DNA of 64,000 bases from Duganella dendranthematis (GTDB taxonomy: Bacteria; Pseudomonadota; Gammaproteobacteria; Burkholderiales; Burkholderiaceae_D): the NCBI RefSeq assembly GCF_012849375.1, contig NZ_CP051684.1, positions 2,418,001-2,482,000 of the forward strand, written 5' to 3'. How positions within the stretch are numbered: position 1 is the first letter of the stretch; each line of letters opens with the position of its first letter. The notes under the pieces were generated by a model. That model had not been told where the DNA came from and searched no databases. It saw nothing but the letters and a program-made list of their open reading frames with translations. Of the stretch, positions 57,196 to 64,000 are shown piece after piece. The position numbers and the translations under genes are program-made.

Positions 57196-58011
57196 TCAAC
57201 GCGCGTTGCAGCTGACGCGGTAGTCGGATGGGGGCTTGCCGACGAGTTTTTCGAAGTCTGTGGTGAAATGCGCCTGATCGTAATAACCCAGTTGCTGGGC
57301 CAGCTCGGCCAGGCTGATAGCGCTGCCTTGGGCCAGCAGGTCGGCGGCGTCCAGCAGGCGCTTGCGTCGGATGATCCACTTGGGGCTGGCGCCGATGTAG
57401 TCCTTGAACAGCAGCTGCAGCTTGCGCACGCTGATCCCGGTATGATCGGCCAGCTGCTGCACTTGTGTGATGTCGGCATGGTCGTCGATTACCTGCAGGA
57501 TGGTGGCAATGCGCTCCACCGCCGGGTCCGGCGTTGGCAGCGCGCGGCGCAGGAAGGCGCTGGCGGCGGCGACCATGCCGGCATCGTCGGCCGCGTCCAT
57601 CACGCTGCGCTCGGTCTGCGCGTCGTCGCAGGCAAAGACTGCGGACAACGGCAACTGGCGATCGGTGATCGACTGCACTTCGGCTTGCAGGAAGGCGCGA
57701 AACGCGCCGGGCCGGAAGCTGATGCCCAGCACCCGCCCGCTGCCTTGCAGCGTATATTCAAACGATCCCGTCATCACGCCGAAGATGGCCGTGCGGCCCT
57801 CGTCAAACACCAGATGGATGGCGTGGCGAGGCAGGGTGCGCTGCACGTGCACCACGCCGTCCGGCAGCGTCCACGCCACCAGCCAGAAGTGTTCGACAAA
57901 CGGCGCCAGGTCGGCGTCCGGCAGGTAGCGCTCCAGCCGGAAAACTTTTTCGCCGGCCGCCGGATTCACCACACCGCGGGTCGGACGCGGTACACTTTGC
58001 AGCGTTGTCAT
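57196..58011 (-). CDS. AraC family regulator (DUF6597-type sensor)
   Basis: A 271-residue regulator. The N-terminal sensor (about 15-150: FVEHFWLVAWTLPDG, GISFRPGAFRAFL) matches the DUF6597 group and the C-terminal AraC domain (about 165-265) has LADHTGISVRKLQLLFKDYI and LGYYDQAHFTTDFEKLVGKPP. It is divergent from a glutathione transferase with 77 bases between start codons, so it probably controls that gene and itself. Confidence 0.92.
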   Translation of the reverse strand: MTTLQSVPRPTRGVVNPAAGEKVFRLERYLPDADLAPFVEHFWLVAWTLPDGVVHVQRTLPRHAIHLVFDEGRTAIFGVMTGSFEYTLQGSGRVLGISFRPGAFRAFLQAEVQSITDRQLPLSAVFACDDAQTERSVMDAADDAGMVAAASAFLRRALPTPDPAVERIATILQVIDDHADITQVQQLADHTGISVRKLQLLFKDYIGASPKWIIRRKRLLDAADLLAQGSAISLAELAQQLGYYDQAHFTTDFEKLVGKPPSDYRVSCNAR

Positions 58012-58088
58012 ATTGCGTTCGCGTTTTTACAAGACCCCCATCTTAGCAAGAGTTATCGTGCGTTTTCACCCAACCGAAGGAGAAAATC

Positions 58089-58718
58089 ATGGCACCGCAA
58101 CTGACCCTGTACCACTGCCCGCAATCACGCTCGACCGGCGTGTTGACCTTGCTGGAAGAACTGCACGCACCGTACGAGCTGCATGTGATGAACATGAAAA
58201 AGGGCGAGAACCGCGAAGCCGCCTACCTCGCCGTCAACCCCATGGGCAAGGTGCCGGCGATCCGCCATGGTGACGCCATCGTTACCGAACAAGTGGCGAT
58301 CTACCTCTATCTGGCCGACTTGTTCCCGGACGCCAAACTGGCGCCGCCGCTCGGCGACCCGCTGCGCGGTCCCTATCTGCGCTGGATGGCGTTCTACGGC
58401 AGTTGCTTCGAGCCGGCGATTGTCGACCAGTGGCTGAAGAACAAGCCGGCTGACAAGCAAGCCTGCCACTACGGTGATTTCGACACCATGTTCAACACGC
58501 TGATCGAGCAGCTGGGCAAAGGCCCGTATCTGCTGGGCGAACGATTCAGCGCGCTGGATGTGCTGTGGGGTACGGCCTTCGGCTGGATGGTGATGTTTGG
58601 CCTGGTGCCCAAGCTCCCCGTCATCGAACAGTACATCGCGCGCGTCAGCCAACGACCGGCGGCATTGGCCGCGCGTGAAAAAGATGCGGCGCTGGTCGCC
58701 GAGCAAGCGGTGGCATGA
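58089..58718 (+). CDS. glutathione S-transferase family protein
   Basis: A 209-residue cytosolic transferase. N-terminal thioredoxin-like domain (about 1-80: LTLYHCPQSRSTGVLTLLEE, NPMGKVPAIRHGDAIVTEQV) and C-terminal helical domain with LLGERFSALDVLWGTAF. The catalytic residue is likely Ser or Cys near SRS rather than Tyr. GAAGGAGAAAATC precedes the ATG. Its stop overlaps the CPBP gene start by four bases, so the two are coupled. Confidence 0.93.
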   Translation: MAPQLTLYHCPQSRSTGVLTLLEELHAPYELHVMNMKKGENREAAYLAVNPMGKVPAIRHGDAIVTEQVAIYLYLADLFPDAKLAPPLGDPLRGPYLRWMAFYGSCFEPAIVDQWLKNKPADKQACHYGDFDTMFNTLIEQLGKGPYLLGERFSALDVLWGTAFGWMVMFGLVPKLPVIEQYIARVSQRPAALAAREKDAALVAEQAVA

Positions 58719-59422
58719 GCGATTCCCCTGTCACCGCCATTATCGGCGTGGTGCTGGCGCTCGGCCTGCCGACGCTGTTCTCTTTCCTGTACCGCGACAG
58801 CCAGGGCCAGCCGATGAACATCCGGCGCCATCTGCTGACGACGTGGGGTTGTTGCCTGACCGTGCTGGCGTGGCTGCTGCTGTGGGAACAGCGTCCGCTA
58901 TCCAGCATCGGCCTCGTCTGGGGCAATTACCTGGCCTGGCTGATCGGCGCCGCGCTGGGATTGACGGTGTTGTCCACATCGGTGCTGTCGGTGATCCAGG
59001 CCAGCAAGGCCGGCAAGGCGGCGGTGCCGGAAGGCTCGGAAGCGGGATTGACGCGGCTGCTGTCGACGCCGGCCTGGTTCCGCTGGGCGGTGGTGATCAC
59101 TGCCGGCGTCACCGAAGAAATCATGTTTCGCGGCTACCCGATCGAGAGCCTGCACGAAATCACCGGCAGCCTGTGGCTGGCGGCGCTGATACCGCTGACG
59201 GTGTTCACGCTGGCGCACCTGGGCGGCTGGTCGTGGAGCCACCTGGTTGGCGTGCTGTTCGGCGGCGGGTTGTTGACCGGCCTCTATCTGTGGCAGCGCG
59301 ACCTGGTCGCCTGCATCATCGCCCACGCGCTGATCGATTCGCTGATTATCTTTCTGCCGGCATTGCTGAAAAAACTGGCAGCGCGCCAGCTGGTACAGCC
59401 TACGTCATTGAACGCTGGATAG
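58715..59422 (+). CDS. CPBP family intramembrane metalloprotease (Abi/CAAX-type)
   Basis: A 235-residue membrane protein with about seven hydrophobic segments. Active-site motifs are present: EE of GVTEEIMFRG (Glu134, Glu135, Arg139), FxxAH of FTLAHLGGW (His168) and the third IIAHALID motif near residue 210. The family cleaves prenylated or membrane peptides, often in bacteriocin self-immunity; its target is unknown. It starts with ATGA overlap in the GST stop, and its last 23 bases overlap the convergent SAM decarboxylase gene. Confidence 0.9.
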   Translation: MSDSPVTAIIGVVLALGLPTLFSFLYRDSQGQPMNIRRHLLTTWGCCLTVLAWLLLWEQRPLSSIGLVWGNYLAWLIGAALGLTVLSTSVLSVIQASKAGKAAVPEGSEAGLTRLLSTPAWFRWAVVITAGVTEEIMFRGYPIESLHEITGSLWLAALIPLTVFTLAHLGGWSWSHLVGVLFGGGLLTGLYLWQRDLVACIIAHALIDSLIIFLPALLKKLAARQLVQPTSLNAG

Positions 59423-59783
59423 CCTGGACTTTGCGCGATAGCGGCTGTAGCGCATTTTCGATGAGAGCAAGCGCTAACTCCGGCTGCGCGCTGCCGCACA
59501 TGAAAATGTCGGCGGCGGCGAAGCCGCATTCGGGCCAGGTGTGAATGGTGATGTGGGACTCGGCCAGCAGCACCACGCCGGTCACGCCCTGGCCGTCGCC
59601 GAAGGCATGGAAGTGGCTGAACAGGATGTGTGCGCCGGCCGCTTCGGCTGCCTGGCGCAGCAGCGTTTCCAGCCCGGCGCAGTCGCTCAGTTTGCCGGCG
59701 GCGATGCCGTTCAGGTCGGCCAGCACATGGGTGCCGGACGCCACATGCGTCGTCGTCGCCACTGGTAGCGCTTCGCGCTTCAC
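59400..59783 (-). CDS. speD: S-adenosylmethionine decarboxylase proenzyme (class 1B)
   Basis: A 127-residue proenzyme that self-cleaves to make its pyruvoyl cofactor and decarboxylates SAM to supply aminopropyl groups. The cleavage site is Glu-Ser in LLAESHITIHTWPE (Ser76 becomes pyruvoyl); His81 and Cys96 follow at the spacings of 5 and 20 known from the bacterial SpeD/SpeH enzymes. The start is GTG at 59783, inside the stop of the 58-residue gene (GTGA), with GGAGG upstream. It is the last gene of the DUF350-SPFH-DUF4178 run and faces an aminopropyltransferase-like gene across that operon. Confidence 0.92.
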   Translation of the reverse strand: MKREALPVATTTHVASGTHVLADLNGIAAGKLSDCAGLETLLRQAAEAAGAHILFSHFHAFGDGQGVTGVVLLAESHITIHTWPECGFAAADIFMCGSAQPELALALIENALQPLSRKVQAIQRSMT

Positions 59784-59956
59784 TTGTGGCCTCCGCCGCC
59801 GGAACCGCCACCCCAGCTGCCGCCGCCACCGCCGGTGTGCGAACTCCACGAGCTGCCGCCGGCGCTGCGGCCCGAGCCGCCGCTCACCATGCGGGTCCAG
59901 CTGCTACCGGCGCTGAACAGCACGACGACGATCGCGTAGATAAAAAATTTGCTCAT
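59780..59956 (-). CDS. 58-aa Gly/Ser-rich membrane peptide
   Basis: Unrecognised short gene. Residues 3-17 form one hydrophobic helix (FFIYAIVVVLFSA), followed by about 40 residues rich in Gly, Ser and Trp and ending in GGGGHK. It overlaps both neighbours by four bases: ATGA with the DUF4178 stop and GTGA with the SAM decarboxylase start. These tight couplings, not homology, support it as a gene. Its position argues for a structural role in the same membrane complex. Confidence 0.7.
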   Translation of the reverse strand: MSKFFIYAIVVVLFSAGSSWTRMVSGGSGRSAGGSSWSSHTGGGGGSWGGGSGGGGHK

Positions 59957-61422
59957 GTTTTTTCGTTATCGTCCAGGAAGACAGCAGGCAGGTAAATGGC
60001 GATCGCGGCGATCGCCGTCATGAACCAGGTGCCGGAGAAGTTGAACAGCAGCGGCACCGCATTCACCACCAGCATGAACCAGATGATGTACTTGGCCGTA
60101 GTGCGATAACGGTTGTTGCCGAACGGCTTGGACTTCGACGGCGCTTTCACCTTGCCCTTGAAGCCTTTGCCGAACCACATCGCCAGCTGGTCGGCCGACA
60201 CCGGCGAGGAGCGCGACCATGTCATCTCGCTGTCGGTGGTCTCGGCGGCCAGCCGCAACTGGCCGGCCTGGAATTCCGCCACCTGCGCCTTGTCGCCGAC
60301 GGACACGCGCCAGTTGAAGGCGCCCACCGCATAGGTGACTTCCGCCTCGTAGCTGTACAAGGCGGAAAACTGCACCTTATCCACAGCCACATTACCGGCG
60401 CCGGGCATGTACGACATCGGCCACGACGACAGCACGTTGGCACCGGACCAGCCGTCTTCCGTCAGCACCAGCCAGGAGAAGCCGGCGCGCGGGCCGTACA
60501 TCAGATATTCGTCCCACTCGTTGGCCTCATCGTCGGCGCGCCGCATCATGCCGATGATGGTGAAGTCCTGGTTGTTGATCTTGGCGGTGGCGCCCAGTTC
60601 CAGCATCAGCGGCACGGCTTCCACCCGTTCGCCGGCGGCCACCACCTGCGCTTTCGGACTGGAGGCGTCGATCTGCGTGGCGCAGGCCGGGCATACCAGG
60701 TTGGCGGTAATGCCGGGCAGATATTTGATCGGCGTGCCGCACGACGGGCAGTCCAGCGCCGTGAGCTTGCCGCGATAGCGGCCGGCCGCGCGCTGGATGG
60801 TGTCGTCGTCGCGCAGCAGCTGGCATTGCAGGCTGTCGAGCGTGACGGCGATACCGGTGTAGACCACCGGTTGCGGACCGTCGGAATAATCGAGCGTGAT
60901 GAATTCCTGGCCGCGGCGGAAGTCGGCCACTTTGGCCTGGTAGCCGTCGCCTACCTTGAACGGCAGCTCGCCCTGGCCGCCGATGCAATCGGCCACGCGC
61001 ACTTCGGCCGCCGTGTACAAGCCGCCGCCGATGCCGTAGGTTCGGCCGGGCACCAGGTCCTCGAAAGCCTGCGGCGGCTTGGCGCCGTCGTATTCGGCGG
61101 TGATGGTGTACATGCCGGACGAATCGCCCAGCCACGAGGTTTTACCGTCGTCGAACAGCAGATACCATTCGTTCCACATACCGGCCGAGTAGCGCAGCTG
61201 GATGCGGCCGACCACGGTGAACGGCCGGCCGCCGAGCACGCCGGCGGTGCCGATCTGGATCGGCGAGTAGTCCTCCAGCACGGACGACATCTTGCCCAGG
61301 TCTTTGACGGCGTTGGCATCCTTGAGCACTCGTGTGCTGCAATACTCGCAGACCGCCATGACCGAGGCGTGCGAGCGGAATTTAACTTCCGCGCCGCAGC
61401 TGGGACAGGAAACGATTTGCAT
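59953..61422 (-). CDS. DUF4178 protein with two zinc ribbons and C-terminal membrane segments
   Basis: A 489-residue protein with an internal duplication: zinc ribbon 1 (Cys6, Cys9, Cys25, Cys28), DUF4178 domain 1 (about 55-190, GTAGVLGGRPFTVVGRIQL), zinc ribbon 2 (about 225-250, DCPSCGTPIKY and VCPACA), DUF4178 domain 2 (about 275-410, NNQDFTIIGMMRRADDE). Two hydrophobic helices end it (about 445-485). The function is unknown. DUF4178 genes often accompany SPFH and polyamine genes, as here. The next upstream gene ends six bases before this start. Confidence 0.9.
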   Translation of the reverse strand: MQIVSCPSCGAEVKFRSHASVMAVCEYCSTRVLKDANAVKDLGKMSSVLEDYSPIQIGTAGVLGGRPFTVVGRIQLRYSAGMWNEWYLLFDDGKTSWLGDSSGMYTITAEYDGAKPPQAFEDLVPGRTYGIGGGLYTAAEVRVADCIGGQGELPFKVGDGYQAKVADFRRGQEFITLDYSDGPQPVVYTGIAVTLDSLQCQLLRDDDTIQRAAGRYRGKLTALDCPSCGTPIKYLPGITANLVCPACATQIDASSPKAQVVAAGERVEAVPLMLELGATAKINNQDFTIIGMMRRADDEANEWDEYLMYGPRAGFSWLVLTEDGWSGANVLSSWPMSYMPGAGNVAVDKVQFSALYSYEAEVTYAVGAFNWRVSVGDKAQVAEFQAGQLRLAAETTDSEMTWSRSSPVSADQLAMWFGKGFKGKVKAPSKSKPFGNNRYRTTAKYIIWFMLVVNAVPLLFNFSGTWFMTAIAAIAIYLPAVFLDDNEKT

Positions 61423-61428
61423 GCAGTA

Positions 61429-62457
61429 TTAGCCGATCAGTTTTTTCAGCAGCTCGGCCTTGGTGCTGTCGTAGTCGGCGGCCGAGATCAGGCCTTTGTC
61501 GAGCAGGCCCTTGAGTTTTCCCAGACGGTCTTCGATCGAGTCCTCGGTGGCAGGTGCGGCAGGTGCGGCGGCTTGCGGCGCTAGCGTGCCGCCCATGGTC
61601 TGGCCGATCACCTGGCCCACCGACAGTCCGGCACCGAGGCCCGCGCCGATGCCGGCCAGGCCGCCCTCGTTGCTGGCCGCTAGTGGAATCGAACTAGCCA
61701 CCTGGTATTTGGTAAAGCCGGCCAGCTTGTCGGCGCTCATGCCGCCCTTCATGCCGGCCGAGATGCGCTCGTCCAGCGCCGCCTGCAGTTCTTCCGGCAG
61801 GCTGACGCTGGCCACGTTGAATTCATCCAGTGCGATGCCATAGCGGGCAAACGCCGTGGTCAGGTCGCCCTTGACCTGCTGCGCCATCAGCGCCTGGTTG
61901 GCCGCCATGTCGAGGAACGGCACCTGCGACGCGCCGAGCGAACTGGCCATGCTGGCCATCAGAATGCCGCGCAGCTGGTCTTCTACCTCGTCGCGGGTGT
62001 AGACCTCGCGCGTGCCGCTGATTTCGGTGAAGAAGGTACGCGCGTTGGTCACGCGGTACGAGTACATGCCGAAGGCGCGCACGCGCACCATGTCGAAGTC
62101 CTTGTCGCGGATGGTGATCGGCTGCGGCGTGCCCCATTTGCGGCCGGTCTGCACGCGGGTGCTGAAGAAGTACACGTCCGACTTGAACGGCGAATCAAAC
62201 AGCTTGTCCCAGTTTTTCAGGTTGGTCAGCACCGGCAGCGTGCGGGTGGTCAGCGTGTGGGTACCGGGACCGAAGACGTCGGCCACCTGGCCTTCGTTGA
62301 CGAACACCGCCACCTGTGATTCGCGCACCACCAGCTGGCCGCCGTTCTGGATCTCCTGGTCGGCCATCGGATAACGCCATGCCAGCACGCCGTCGGTGTC
62401 CTCGTTCCATTGCAGTACATCGATAAACTGCTTCTTGATAAAGCTGCCGATACCCAT
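61429..62457 (-). CDS. SPFH domain protein with C-terminal SHOCT motif
   Basis: A 342-residue protein. The SPFH/Band 7 domain (about 25-260) is of the virion-core or YdjI-like group, seen in LVVRESQVAVFVNEGQVADV, FGPGTHTLTTRTLPVL and YRVTNARTFFTEISGTREVY. A Gly-rich hinge (about 265-300) leads to a SHOCT module (LGKLKGLLDKGLISAADYDS, then KAELLKKLIG). No transmembrane helix is visible. SPFH proteins scaffold membrane complexes; here it is encoded with DUF350 and DUF4178. Confidence 0.9.
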   Translation of the reverse strand: MGIGSFIKKQFIDVLQWNEDTDGVLAWRYPMADQEIQNGGQLVVRESQVAVFVNEGQVADVFGPGTHTLTTRTLPVLTNLKNWDKLFDSPFKSDVYFFSTRVQTGRKWGTPQPITIRDKDFDMVRVRAFGMYSYRVTNARTFFTEISGTREVYTRDEVEDQLRGILMASMASSLGASQVPFLDMAANQALMAQQVKGDLTTAFARYGIALDEFNVASVSLPEELQAALDERISAGMKGGMSADKLAGFTKYQVASSIPLAASNEGGLAGIGAGLGAGLSVGQVIGQTMGGTLAPQAAAPAAPATEDSIEDRLGKLKGLLDKGLISAADYDSTKAELLKKLIG

Positions 62458-62476
62458 GATGGTCCTCGCTTCGAAA

Positions 62477-62863
62477 TTAGGAAATGCCGGCGCCGTTGAT
62501 CACGCCGATGGAAATGGAAATCGCGCCGAGCAGGCCGCCGAACGCCGTGTTGTTCGCCTCAATCTGGTCTTTGGACATGTTCAGCACCCGCGTGGTGATG
62601 GCGTAGGCCAGCATCTGGATCAGCATGGCGCCGAAGGCCCAGGCGAAAAACTGCTGGTAGTCGAGAGTATGCATCAGCGCCGAACCGATGGTGATTGAAA
62701 AACCGATCACCGCCCCGCCCAGCGATAGCGCCGCCGCCTGATTGCCCGCGCGGATCAGCTTGACCTCGTCGAACGGCGTCGACCAGGTGTAGGCCTTGAA
62801 GAACACGGCCAGCAGCAAAGCGGCCAGCAACAGGTGAATCAGGTAGTTTAGGATGGCGGGCAC
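62477..62863 (-). CDS. DUF350 family membrane protein
   Basis: A 128-residue inner-membrane protein with four hydrophobic helices and the DUF350 marks AALSLGGAVIGFSITIGSAL and FFAWAFGAMLIQMLAYAI. The helix pairs have internal two-fold similarity. It is the first gene of the minus-strand run, which starts 50 bases from the divergent spermidine-synthase-like gene. The same family (YjfL) occurs with a PspA homologue and a glutathionylspermidine-synthase-like protein in E. coli yjf genes. Confidence 0.92.
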   Translation of the reverse strand: MPAILNYLIHLLLAALLLAVFFKAYTWSTPFDEVKLIRAGNQAAALSLGGAVIGFSITIGSALMHTLDYQQFFAWAFGAMLIQMLAYAITTRVLNMSKDQIEANNTAFGGLLGAISISIGVINGAGIS

Positions 62864-62913
62864 GGCACACCTTCAGGTAAAGTATTACTTGATAATAATG
62901 CAAATGAGCAGAA

Positions 62914-64000
62914 ATGACCAAAAAGATTCTGATTTTGTCCGTCTTCGTCGTGGCGTCGTGTGGACTGGCGTATGAGCTGATTGCCGGTGCGCTGTCCAGT
63001 TATCTGCTGGGCGATTCGGTGCTGCAGTTCTCGACGATTATCGGATGCTACCTGTTTGCGATGGGCGTCGGCGCGCATTTCTCCAAGTACGTCAAGGACG
63101 AGGATGTGCTGGCGCGCTTTGTCGATATCGAGCTGGCGGTGGGCCTGATCGGCGGCGTGTCGGCGGCGGTGCTGTTCCTGACCTTCGCGTGGATGGCGGC
63201 GCCGTTCCGCACGCTGTTGTACACCATGGTGTTTCTGGTCGGCGCGTTTGTCGGTATGGAGGTGCCACTGGTGATGCGCGCGCTGAATGCGCGGCAAACC
63301 GAATTCAATGAACTGGTCAGCCGCGTGCTGACTTTCGATTATCTGGGCGCGCTGGCGGTGTCGCTGCTGTTCCCGCTGGTACTGGCGCCGTATCTGGGCC
63401 TGGTGCGCACCGGCTTCCTGTTCGGCATGCTGAATGTCGGCGTGGCCCTGTGGACAATCAAGGCGTTTTCCACAGAGCTGAAAAACGTCACCGGCCGTTT
63501 GCTGCGCGCCAGCGCGGTGTTGTGCGCCTTGGTGTTCGGCTTTGCCTTCGCCGACAAGATGACCTACTGGGGCGAGCATGGCCTGTTCGGCGACGAAATC
63601 GTGTTTGCCACCACCACGCCATATCAGCGCCTGGTCATCACGCGCTGGAAGGACGATACGCGCCTGTACATCAACGGCAATCTGCAATTCTCGTCGCGCG
63701 ACGAATACCGTTATCACGAGGCGTTGGTGCATCCGGTGCTGCAGCCGCTGCCCTGGGCGAAGCGGGTGCTGGTGCTGGGTGGTGGCGACGGCCTTGCGCT
63801 GCGCGAGATCCTGCGCTACCAGAACATCGAGCATGTAACGCTGGTCGACCTCGACCCCGCCATGACCGGCGCCTTCACCCACCGCGAGGAACTGGTCAAG
63901 CTCAATCACGGCTCGTTCAGCGACAAGCGCGTACGCGTGGTGAACGCCGATGCGGCCATCTGGCTGCAGCACAACGACGATATGTTCGACGCCGTCATCG
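62914..64000 (+). CDS. membrane-anchored spermidine synthase-like aminopropyltransferase (3' end missing)
   Basis: The first 362 residues are in the window; the frame stays open to the end. Residues 1 to about 215 hold about seven hydrophobic helices. The catalytic domain begins near 225: NGNLQFSSRDEYRYHEALVH (substrate gate and DEYxYHE), LVLGGGDGLALREIL (decarboxy-SAM binding, GGGDG at 289-293), LVDLDP (311-315) and VNADAAIW. It would use the product of the SAM decarboxylase encoded at the far end of the facing operon. The acceptor amine cannot be told from the visible part. Confidence 0.9.
   Translation, partial: MTKKILILSVFVVASCGLAYELIAGALSSYLLGDSVLQFSTIIGCYLFAMGVGAHFSKYVKDEDVLARFVDIELAVGLIGGVSAAVLFLTFAWMAAPFRTLLYTMVFLVGAFVGMEVPLVMRALNARQTEFNELVSRVLTFDYLGALAVSLLFPLVLAPYLGLVRTGFLFGMLNVGVALWTIKAFSTELKNVTGRLLRASAVLCALVFGFAFADKMTYWGEHGLFGDEIVFATTTPYQRLVITRWKDDTRLYINGNLQFSSRDEYRYHEALVHPVLQPLPWAKRVLVLGGGDGLALREILRYQNIEHVTLVDLDPAMTGAFTHREELVKLNHGSFSDKRVRVVNADAAIWLQHNDDMFDAVI

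Overview
The window reads as a chromosomal segment of a betaproteobacterium, most likely Oxalobacteraceae (the Duganella, Massilia and Janthinobacterium group). The basis is high GC, the gene order mnmG-rsmG-parA-parB followed by atpIBEFHAGDC, a 3-hydroxybutyrate oligomer hydrolase of the Ralstonia type, and Burkholderiales-like glmS, glmU, putA and liv genes. No phage, IS transposase, CRISPR array, rRNA or tRNA was recognised. parAB, two parS sites and several DnaA-box clusters suggest an origin-proximal region, although dnaA itself is not in view.

Layout. 1-2636: 3' end of an RND efflux permease and its outer-membrane lipoprotein, then a MarR regulator. 3184-9034: a detoxification-like block with a Tat-exported haloperoxidase-type hydrolase, a lipoprotein hydrolase, an AraC regulator, dienelactone hydrolase, an NTF2-like protein, a glutathione transferase and a TetR regulator. 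Three near-identical palindromes sit in the promoters of the first hydrolase, the transferase and tetR, so the TetR protein probably controls all three. 9140-12358: an accessory stretch with a YiiX-type peptidase, a possible nonsense-split partner and fragments of glyoxalase, qorB and lysR genes. 12359-20340: glmS, an Lrp regulator, a Fur-box-controlled ECF sigma factor with a TonB siderophore receptor, glmU and a DUF6279 lipoprotein. 20404-30624: rsmD, coaD, ferredoxin, a chalcone-isomerase-fold protein, LysR, an unusual chemoreceptor, an Lrp regulator with putA, and mtnN.

30625-44901: a GGDEF protein flanked by two related, DnaA-box-bearing modules of about 210 bp; nitronate monooxygenase and a GMC oxidoreductase; a five-gene branched-chain amino acid ABC transporter; the oligomer hydrolase; an iron alcohol dehydrogenase; and a TSUP transporter. 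44916-56708: two parS sites around a terminator, mnmG, rsmG, an array of four 17-bp palindromes, parA, parB and the complete F1Fo ATP synthase operon. 56713-58718: a DUF433 antitoxin with a broken toxin partner, an AraC regulator and a glutathione transferase.

58715-64000: a CPBP protease and then the most intriguing gene set. This is a minus-strand, translationally coupled run of DUF350, SPFH-SHOCT, DUF4178, a 58-residue Gly-rich peptide and S-adenosylmethionine decarboxylase. It is divergent from a membrane-anchored spermidine-synthase-like protein cut by the window end. The set looks like a membrane-associated polyamine module. The other candidate novelties are the duplicated origin-like modules around the GGDEF gene and the palindrome array before parA.
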